Source: an uncultured Clostridia bacterium
Lineage (GTDB): Bacteria; Bacillota; Clostridia; Christensenellales; CAG-138
Direction of reading: 5' to 3'
Assembly (NCBI GenBank): GCA_937900325.1
Contig: CALCEX010000083.1
Location: 1-6,020, forward strand
DNA: 6,020 bases
Shown here in pieces: positions 1 to 4,816 of the stretch. A program made the position numbers and the translations under genes. The notes beneath the pieces were generated by a model. It ran no database searches. It worked only from the letters and a program-made list of their open reading frames with translations, and had not been told where the DNA came from. Position 1 is the first letter of the stretch, and each line of letters opens with the position of its first letter.

Positions 1-201
1 TTTATCTTCTTCGCCAAGGGATACCCCGTCCCGCGCCATACGGTCGAGAAGCATCTGGTTGCGCAGTTCAAGGAGCTTGTTTTCCTGCTCCATATGCTCG
101 AACTCTTTAACTATTTCATCGAGGAACTGGTCTACCTCGACTATATCATAGCCCCAAAAGGCCCTGTTGAATTGTTTTTCTATTATATCGCTGATCTTCA
201 T
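1..201 (-). CDS. divIVA: DivIVA-family cell division/polarity protein, N-terminal part
   Basis: The first 67 codons of a gene that runs off the window at position 1. Translation begins MKISDIIEKQFNRAFWGYD and continues through VEVDQFLDEIVKEFEHMEQEN into a charged helical stretch. This is the DivIVA N-terminal lipid-binding domain: short helix, F-x-R-x-x-x-GYD turn, E-VD-FLD helix, then the start of the coiled coil. In Bacillus subtilis DivIVA a Phe-Arg pair just before GYD (residues 17-18) inserts into curved membrane; here the aligned pair is Phe15-Trp16. The family marks negatively curved membranes at septa and poles and recruits partners there. The start is ATG at 201, with AGAGGT at 205-210 three bases upstream as the binding site. 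It lies 73 bp after the sepF stop, the usual division-cluster context. The family call is firm; the specific role (DivIVA, or a GpsB-like relative) cannot be settled without the missing C-terminus. Confidence 0.88.
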   Translation of the reverse strand, partial: MKISDIIEKQFNRAFWGYDIVEVDQFLDEIVKEFEHMEQENKLLELRNQMLLDRMARDGVSLGEEDK

Positions 202-217
202 GCTACCTCTGAGTTGT

Positions 218-265
218 GCAATTTCAGCCCTGTGCGGGGATAATCCCCGCACAGCCTGAAAATGC
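218..265. repeat. 48-bp imperfect palindrome between sepF and divIVA
   Basis: Three nested inverted segments share one centre. The inner stem is CTGTGCGGGGA (230-240) against TCCCCGCACAG (244-254), 11 perfect pairs around a 3-base loop (TAA on the plus strand). A middle stem TTTCAG (222-227) pairs with CTGAAA (256-261) after a small 2x1 internal loop. An outer GCA (218-220) pairs with TGC (263-265) across one A/A mismatch. That gives about 20 base pairs in total. It occupies most of the 73-bp gap and ends 7 bases before the divIVA binding site. No T-run follows it on either strand, so it does not look like a standard intrinsic terminator. RNA processing, transcript stabilisation, partial attenuation or a protein-binding site are all possible; none is shown by the sequence. 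Confidence 0.85.
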
Positions 266-274
266 GAACCTTTA

Positions 275-730
275 TCAGATCACGTCAACGTCGGTACGGT
301 CATCGTTGCCGATAACGTCATAGTTGGTGGGAGCTACGACAAATATACCGCGGGAGATCTTGTAGATAGTTCCATCGAGGGCATAAATAGCGCCCGCCAT
401 GAAATCCAGTATGCGCTGTGCGCAGTCGATCTCAAGCTCTTCCATATTGACGATAACGGGTTTGCGGCTCTTAAGGTTGTCGATGATATTCTGAGTATCC
501 TCGTAACTTACGGGATGATACACTACCATCTTCATCGGCGCCGCTGTGGGAAGGCTTACCACGTTATTGCCCGCGGCGGCGGTCTTTCTCCTGCCGCGGT
601 TGCCAAGGCTGACTACATTGTCCTCAGCCGCAGATTGCTGATCGTCATTGAAGTAATCCTCATTGTACTCTTCATCGTCCACATCTTCGATGCCGATAAA
701 GTCCATCAGTTTGTTAAGAATTCCTGCCAT
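275..730 (-). CDS. sepF: SepF, FtsZ-anchoring cell division protein
   Basis: A 151-residue protein with SepF architecture. An N-terminal amphipathic helix (about residues 1-13, MAGILNKLMDFIG) would bind membrane. A very acidic linker (about 15-37) is followed by a basic, Ala-rich stretch (about 43-53). The C-terminal SepF domain (about 67-140) carries NIIDNLKSRKPVIVN, then AQRILDFMAGAIYALDG and a final IFVVAPTNYDV. In Bacillus this domain polymerises into rings and binds the FtsZ C-terminal tail, aligning Z-ring filaments at the membrane; those roles are taken from the family. The start is ATG at 730 because GGAGG at 736-740 lies five bases upstream. An in-frame ATG at 742 lies upstream of that binding site and would add only four residues (MEDN). 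It sits between yggS and divIVA, the classic division-cluster position. Isoleucine is mostly ATC here, unlike the deacetylase-like gene further upstream in the block. Confidence 0.95.
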   Translation of the reverse strand: MAGILNKLMDFIGIEDVDDEEYNEDYFNDDQQSAAEDNVVSLGNRGRRKTAAAGNNVVSLPTAAPMKMVVYHPVSYEDTQNIIDNLKSRKPVIVNMEELEIDCAQRILDFMAGAIYALDGTIYKISRGIFVVAPTNYDVIGNDDRTDVDVI

Positions 731-735
731 GTTGT

Positions 736-740
736 CCTCC
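736..740 (-). promoter_or_regulatory. Ribosome binding site fixing the sepF start
   Basis: GGAGG on the minus strand, five bases (ACAAC) before the ATG at 730. The alternative in-frame ATG at 742-740 overlaps the site itself and has no comparable motif in front of it, so the shorter 151-residue SepF is preferred. Confidence 0.85.
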
Positions 741-743
741 ATT

Positions 744-771
744 CAATTAAATAAAATAGATTGTTTAATTG
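744..771. repeat. AT-rich inverted repeat in the sepF leader
   Basis: CAATTAAA (744-751) and TTTAATTG (764-771) are perfect 8-bp inverted repeats separated by 12 AT-rich bases. They sit just upstream of the sepF binding site, in the 91-bp gap after yggS. The tract is much richer in A/T than the surrounding genes, which suits an internal promoter region, an operator or a leader structure. I could not place a convincing -35/-10 pair with 16-18 bp spacing, so no promoter is called. Confidence 0.6.
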
Positions 772-821
772 GCGCTTGGAGAAAAACACTGTGGTAGCTT
801 CAGGCTCGGGTCTATCTGTCT

Positions 822-1526
822 CTACGCCCTTGCCCCGGCCGCCGGTCTTGCGCCGAATATGGCAGTTCCCACCCGTACCATAGTAGCGCCTTCCTTTATG
901 GCCGATTTATAACCCCCGCTCATGCCCTTTGAAAGCTCCTGCATATCCCCGCCGGGAATCCCCGCCGATGCGATATCCTCAAAGAGCCTTCTCATAGAGG
1001 CAAAGTATCTTTGCGCCTCCTCCTCTCCCACAGCAGGCGGCACGCACATGAGTCCCTTCACCCTTATGCCGGGCAGCTCGGAAATTATCGAAATTAAGTC
1101 CTTCAGCTCGTCCGGAGCTATTCCGCCCTTCTGAGCCTCGCCGCCGATGTTCACCTCGGCAAGCACATTCTGGGTTATGCCGCCCTTTACGGCAAGGCGG
1201 CTTATCTCCCTGGCAAGCTCCAGCCTGTCCACAGACTGTATAAGGCTTGCGTTCCCTATTACATATTTTACCTTATTGGTCTGCAATTGTCCAATCAAAT
1301 GCGCATCAAGACCGTTTTCCTTAAAAAAATCCAGTTTATCCCTGAATTCCTGAGCCCTGTTTTCGCCTACATGGCGCGCGCCCGCGGCGACCGCCTCGGC
1401 TATGCGCCCCGTATCTACGAATTTTGTAACGGTTATGAGCTTCACCCCGTCTTCACTTCGCCCGCACTGAGCGCAGGCGGCCGCGATGTTCTCCATCACC
1501 GTCAGGTAATTGTCCCTTATGCTCAA
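822..1526 (-). CDS. yggS: YggS/YlmE-family PLP-binding protein (PLPBP)
   Basis: A 234-residue protein covering the whole YggS/PROSC fold, a single-domain TIM barrel like the N-terminal domain of alanine racemase. The PLP lysine is K35 in LITVTK (30-35). Other family motifs are HVGENRAQE (52-60), HLIGQLQTNKVK (76-87), QSVDR (97-101), EVNIGGEAQKGG (124-135), GLMCVPP (158-164) and the phosphate-binding end GATMVRVGTAIFGAR (213-227). The family has no known catalytic activity and is linked to vitamin B6 and amino/keto-acid homeostasis. Two positions in the usual LSMGMS-x-D motif differ here (K200 and G205 in LSKGMSGGYK). The start is TTG at 1526, since the reading frame lines up with the family N-terminus there and AGGTGG lies six bases upstream. 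It follows the HlyD-like gene by 39 bp and precedes sepF, matching ylmE-sepF order in Bacillus. Confidence 0.95.
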   Translation of the reverse strand: MSIRDNYLTVMENIAAACAQCGRSEDGVKLITVTKFVDTGRIAEAVAAGARHVGENRAQEFRDKLDFFKENGLDAHLIGQLQTNKVKYVIGNASLIQSVDRLELAREISRLAVKGGITQNVLAEVNIGGEAQKGGIAPDELKDLISIISELPGIRVKGLMCVPPAVGEEEAQRYFASMRRLFEDIASAGIPGGDMQELSKGMSGGYKSAIKEGATMVRVGTAIFGARPAAGARA

Positions 1527-1532
1527 AATACG

Positions 1533-1543
1533 CCACCTTCCTT
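1533..1543 (-). promoter_or_regulatory. Ribosome binding site supporting the TTG start of yggS
   Basis: The minus strand reads AAGGAAGGTGG, with the AGGTGG part (1533-1538) six bases before TTG at 1526. The purine-rich run contains two overlapping Shine-Dalgarno-like cores. No in-frame ATG lies near the family N-terminus, so the TTG is the best supported start. Confidence 0.7.
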
Positions 1544-1565
1544 TCGGTCCCTGCCGCTTATACCG

Positions 1566-2723
1566 CTACTTTTTATACCTCATGCCTTCTACGAGACCGG
1601 TACCTGTTATAAGCGCCTTGTCGCCGTTTACGGCTATCACCGTCACGGGAACGTCGCCGGTGCTTGTGGTTATGTAGCTCTCGCCGTTTTTTGACTTTAC
1701 TGCGGCGGCGTTCATCTCAAGGCCGGTAAGCTGGGCTGTCACCGTGGCCTTTATCACGCGAATGCTGAGCAGCTCGCCTATGTTTTCGGTAAACTCCAGC
1801 ATATTGACTATACCGCCGTCGCACACCACGGGCTCCAGGGCGGTAGCCGTGTATACGGTATCCTTCATGCCTTCAAATGTCACCGTATATGTCTGCCCGC
1901 CCATAAGGCTGGCTCCCTCCGTGGGTGAGGTTATGAATGCGGCGTACCATTTGTTCGGATCCACCAGCCTGAACAGCAGGCTTTCGCTTGTGGCGGCATT
2001 GGCGCCGCCCTCGCCGTTGATTATCTTTTTTATGACGTCCGCGTTTACCACGTCCAGCTTTTCGCCATTGAGCACCAGCTCATAGCCGTCGAAATAAAAG
2101 CTTACGAGACCAGTCATCTTGGCGTTCACAGTGCTGGTGTACTCGGCTATCTGGGCCAGCTTGGCCGTTTCCTCGGAATAGAGGGAATTCAATTCAACAT
2201 CCGCCTGCACGGAGTTTTTCAGGTATACGGTACGCTGGTTCAGCAGTTCCTTCATGCTGCGCTCAAGCTCAAGCAGATCGTCATCGCCGCCCTCTGAGAC
2301 GTTTGAGGCTATCTTGCTTTTAAGCTCGGCTATCTGAGCGTTTACCGAGGTAAGCTCAGTGGACTCTATTCCGTCCAATATCGAAAGCTGCTTGTCGTAT
2401 ATCTTCTGCTGTATTGTAACGAGTGACTGGGCAAGCTCGCTGCTGTATCCCCATTTATACACGGTCGCAACAGGTACCTCGGCGTTTACGCTGGCGCCCT
2501 CGTCCACAAGATGATCCACCATATCAAACTTGTCCACCGCTACCGTGCTCTCATTGCGTATTATTACGGTCTCCGGCGTCAGCGTTGCCTCCATAGTGGC
2601 GTTTTTCAGCGTGCCGCCTCCGCCGCTGGGTATTATCAGCACCAGAGCTACTATTATGCCCAGCAGCACCAGCATGGTAAGGTAAAACCTACCGCTGAAC
2701 CTTACTTTTTTTCTCCTTGCCAT
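1566..2723 (-). CDS. Membrane-anchored HlyD/RND-adaptor-like protein
   Basis: A 385-residue protein. It begins with a basic N-terminus (MARRKKVRFSGR) and one membrane segment (about 14-32) that would anchor it with the rest outside the cytoplasm. The remainder resembles a membrane-fusion/adaptor protein: a first lipoyl-like half (about 46-90, with a VDEGASV turn), a long helical hairpin (about 93-190) of two heptad-rich helices joined near a GGDDD turn, a second lipoyl half (about 191-215), a beta-barrel region (about 250-335) and a small C-terminal beta region ending in LVEGMRYKK. Adaptors of this kind normally couple an inner-membrane ABC or RND pump to outer components, but no transporter gene lies in this window. 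Its placement between an M16 peptidase and yggS-sepF suggests a cell-envelope role, which is inference. The start is ATG at 2723 with AAAGGAG at 2729-2735, five bases upstream; the gap to the M16 stop is 22 bp. The fold call is fairly sure, the function unknown. Confidence 0.8.
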   Translation of the reverse strand: MARRKKVRFSGRFYLTMLVLLGIIVALVLIIPSGGGGTLKNATMEATLTPETVIIRNESTVAVDKFDMVDHLVDEGASVNAEVPVATVYKWGYSSELAQSLVTIQQKIYDKQLSILDGIESTELTSVNAQIAELKSKIASNVSEGGDDDLLELERSMKELLNQRTVYLKNSVQADVELNSLYSEETAKLAQIAEYTSTVNAKMTGLVSFYFDGYELVLNGEKLDVVNADVIKKIINGEGGANAATSESLLFRLVDPNKWYAAFITSPTEGASLMGGQTYTVTFEGMKDTVYTATALEPVVCDGGIVNMLEFTENIGELLSIRVIKATVTAQLTGLEMNAAAVKSKNGESYITTSTGDVPVTVIAVNGDKALITGTGLVEGMRYKK

Positions 2724-2728
2724 CTGCG

Positions 2729-2735
2729 CTCCTTT
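2729..2735 (-). promoter_or_regulatory. Strong ribosome binding site of the HlyD-like gene
   Basis: AAAGGAG on the minus strand, five bases before ATG at 2723. It is the best Shine-Dalgarno match in the window and lies inside the 22-bp gap after the M16 peptidase stop, in line with translation from a shared transcript. Confidence 0.8.
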
Positions 2736-2745
2736 TATATACGGC

Positions 2746-4008
2746 TTACGCCGTCTCGAATATCCTCTTTACTTCGGTTTCTCTCTTGTTTATCCTGCCG
2801 ACAAATGCTCCCGCCATTCTTTCCGTATCCAGCACCCTTGGAATGACAGCTTCGACGCTCTCCATGGTAACGCCCTCAATTCGGCGTATAAGCTCCTCAT
2901 CGGTGTATATCCTTCCTCTGAGCTCGCCTCTCCCCAGGGAGCTGCTTCGTGAAGCGGTGCTCTCCAGGCCCAGGAGATAATTGCCTTTCAGCTGCTGCTT
3001 GCTGCGGGCGAATTCTTCTTTGGTTATGCCATTCTTCTTCACGGACTCTATCTCCCTGAGCATAAGCTCCACTACCTTGGCGGCCTGCTTTTCGCCGGTG
3101 CCGGCATAGAGGGTGAAGTAGCCGGTATCGGAATAGCTCGTGGGGTATGAGTACACAGAATACGCCATTCCGTGCTCCTCGCGTATCTTTTGGAACAGTC
3201 TGGAGCTCATGCTGCCGCCCAGGGCGTTATTGAGCACCAGCAGCGCAAACTGCTCCTCGGTATCCCCGGGGAAGCCGGGGAAGCCCAGGCATATATGCAC
3301 CTGCTCTATGTCCTTTTCCACCGCCCTGAAGCGTTTTTCCCTTATGAGCTCGTTCTTTGGAAGTATGCGGCTATCGCCCCGGCCCCGCCTGTCAAAGCGC
3401 TTATTCACCGCGGCCCGCAGCTCCTCCATCTTAAAGTTGCCCGCACAGGATATTACCATATTCCGCGGTATGTACCGCTTGTCCATATATGAAAGTATAT
3501 CGTCTCTCGTAAATGCCCGCACGGTATCCTGCGTGCCCAGTATCGGCCTCGCAAGAGGGCTGTCCCCATATATTACGGCGCTGAGCGTTTCGTGGGCAAG
3601 ATCCTCCGGGTCATCCTCCAGCATGAGTATCTCCTCGCAAACGACGCCCTTTTCCCTCTCGATATCCGCAGGGTCAAGCCTTGGGCAGCAGGCTATATCG
3701 CTTAGCATGTCCGCCGCAAGGTCGATGTTTTCGCCCAGCACCTTGGCATAAAAGCAGGTGCATTCCTTGGCGGTATATGCGTTTATGCTGCCGCCCACCG
3801 CGTCCATCTGCGCCGCTATATCGGCTGCGCTGCGTCTTTCTGTCCCCTTGAACACCATGTGCTCGATGAAGTGGGATATGCCGGATTCGGCGCCCGATTC
3901 ATAAACCGAGCCCGCCTGTATCCATACCGCCATGGATACCGAGCGGAACCCCGTCATCTCCTGAGCTATGAGCTTTACACCGTTTGGAAGCGTTTCTCTT
4001 ACTATCAC
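2746..4008 (-). CDS. mlpA: M16-family zinc peptidase (YmxG/MlpA, processing-peptidase-like)
   Basis: A 420-residue protein of normal length for a bacterial single-chain M16B peptidase related to the mitochondrial processing peptidase beta subunit. The inverted zinc motif HFIEH is at 46-50 (ligands H46 and H50, catalytic base E49). The third ligand is expected about 76 residues on, at E126 (or E125) in GVVCEEILMLEDDPED. The N-terminal domain has the usual INAYTAKECTCFYAKV strand (75-90). The C-terminal domain has GGSMSSRLFQKIREEHGMAYSVYS (255-276), holding the conserved Arg and Tyr that contact substrate. No signal peptide is seen, so it is probably cytoplasmic. The enzyme should cleave short or unfolded peptides; its substrate is unknown. 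The position after pnp and the deacetylase-like gene matches mlpA (ymxG) of Bacillus subtilis. The start is GTG at 4008, only 8 bp after the previous stop, with a weak binding site, so translational coupling is likely. Confidence 0.93.
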   Translation of the reverse strand: MIVRETLPNGVKLIAQEMTGFRSVSMAVWIQAGSVYESGAESGISHFIEHMVFKGTERRSAADIAAQMDAVGGSINAYTAKECTCFYAKVLGENIDLAADMLSDIACCPRLDPADIEREKGVVCEEILMLEDDPEDLAHETLSAVIYGDSPLARPILGTQDTVRAFTRDDILSYMDKRYIPRNMVISCAGNFKMEELRAAVNKRFDRRGRGDSRILPKNELIREKRFRAVEKDIEQVHICLGFPGFPGDTEEQFALLVLNNALGGSMSSRLFQKIREEHGMAYSVYSYPTSYSDTGYFTLYAGTGEKQAAKVVELMLREIESVKKNGITKEEFARSKQQLKGNYLLGLESTASRSSSLGRGELRGRIYTDEELIRRIEGVTMESVEAVIPRVLDTERMAGAFVGRINKRETEVKRIFETA

Positions 4009-4016
4009 CTTTTGCT

Positions 4017-4703
4017 CTATTCCGATAGGCCCAGCACGTCTCCTGTGCTCATAAGCCCGATCCCTTTCTCTTCTATCGCATTTATTATACCGCTCAGCGC
4101 CTCCTTGCAGGCCGCCGTAGGCTGAAGCAGTATTATGCTCCCCTCAACAGGCTTTTCAGGCAGGCGGGAAAGTATATCCGCCGCGGCGCCCCTGGCCGTA
4201 AGCAGGTCTATCGTTGAGGATACCGCCGTCAGCCTCAGTTTTTTTGCCGCCAGCGCGGATGTTAGCGCATTGCGCGAGCCTTCGTAATATATCGCAGGCT
4301 CTGCGCCGCATATATTTCTTATTGCCTCATTGGCTCTCCGCACGTCCTTCACGGTCCAGTCTGTTCTTCCGTCCATATCGGGATAATACCCCATGGAGGC
4401 TATCTCGTGGCCCTCCGCAGCCATACGCATAAGCAGCGCCGGGTTGTTTTCGGCCCATTCCCCGCTTACTGCAAAGGTGGCCCTGACGCTCTTATCCTTT
4501 AGTATATCCAATATATCCGGTATGGCCGCGGCATTCCAGCTCACCGCGAACTGCAATGCAGCCCTTTCACCGCTGCCCCGGTACTGCGGCGCCGAGGCAG
4601 GCAGCACGCCGCCCGGCTGCGTAGCATGATACATCCCTATTATCAGCGCCGCAAGGAAAATATTTGTCAGCAATCCGCTTAAAAAGCCGAGTTTTCTGCC
4701 CAT
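4017..4703 (-). CDS. PdaB/YlxY-like polysaccharide deacetylase-fold protein, probably inactive
   Basis: A 228-residue protein: a short cytoplasmic end, one signal-anchor segment (about 8-26), a Gly/Pro/Ser linker, then a NodB-like domain (about 49-226). Recognisable landmarks are FAVSWN (52-57) followed by IPDILDILK, RATFAVSGEWAENNP (74-88), AAEGHEIASMGYYP (95-108) and GSIILLQ (188-194). The PdaB/YlxY forms read roughly FDISWG, TFFLSG-WAE-NP, GHEIGNHGYSH and GSIILLH. Thus the aspartate is Ala53, both zinc histidines are Met104 and Pro108, the RPPYG motif is YYEGS (139-143), and the last histidine is Gln194. With no metal ligands left, deacetylase activity is unlikely; a binding or structural role is inferred. 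The location between pnp and the M16 gene is that of ylxY, a family found in endospore formers. The frame is intact, so it is not a decayed gene. The start is ATG at 4703, after a G-rich stretch rather than a clear AGGAGG. Sixteen of its 18 Ile codons are ATA. Confidence 0.82.
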   Translation of the reverse strand: MGRKLGFLSGLLTNIFLAALIIGMYHATQPGGVLPASAPQYRGSGERAALQFAVSWNAAAIPDILDILKDKSVRATFAVSGEWAENNPALLMRMAAEGHEIASMGYYPDMDGRTDWTVKDVRRANEAIRNICGAEPAIYYEGSRNALTSALAAKKLRLTAVSSTIDLLTARGAAADILSRLPEKPVEGSIILLQPTAACKEALSGIINAIEEKGIGLMSTGDVLGLSE

Positions 4704-4774
4704 ATGCCCCGCACCCCCATGTAGACAATCTATGAGGGCGCGGCCCGTTTAAGAACATATGCCTGAAATCAACA

Positions 4775-4800
4775 TGCGGGCGGAATAATATCCGCCCGCA
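4775..4800 (-). terminator. Strong hairpin 3' of pnp, possible weak terminator or processing site
   Basis: TGCGGGCGGA (4775-4784) and TCCGCCCGCA (4791-4800) form a perfect 10-bp, mostly G/C stem with a 6-base A/T loop. It lies 16 bp after the pnp stop at 4817. On the transcript the stem is followed by AUGUUGAUUUC, which is U-containing but not a real U-run. It may therefore terminate only partially or mark a 3' end formed by processing. Expression of the downstream genes from the pnp transcript would depend on how leaky it is. The rest of the 113-bp gap holds no gene, and I found no convincing promoter in it. Confidence 0.5.
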
Positions 4801-4816
4801 CACACAAGCTGTTTTA

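Noticed and set aside
740..742. ATG at 742 as the sepF start (155-residue version)
   Set aside because: It overlaps the GGAGG site that serves the ATG at 730, has no binding site of its own, and the family N-terminal helix starts at the downstream Met.
3140..3751. A 203-codon open frame on the plus strand opposite the M16 peptidase
   Set aside because: It is fully antisense to a well supported peptidase, is Ser-rich as expected from a mirrored frame, and has no supporting binding site or family resemblance.
4727..4762. Sporulation sigma-E-like elements before the deacetylase-like gene: GCATATG (4762-4756) and CATAGATT (4734-4727) on the minus strand
   Set aside because: Each half resembles its consensus, but the spacer is 21 bp, well beyond the roughly 14-16 bp expected, so no promoter is called.
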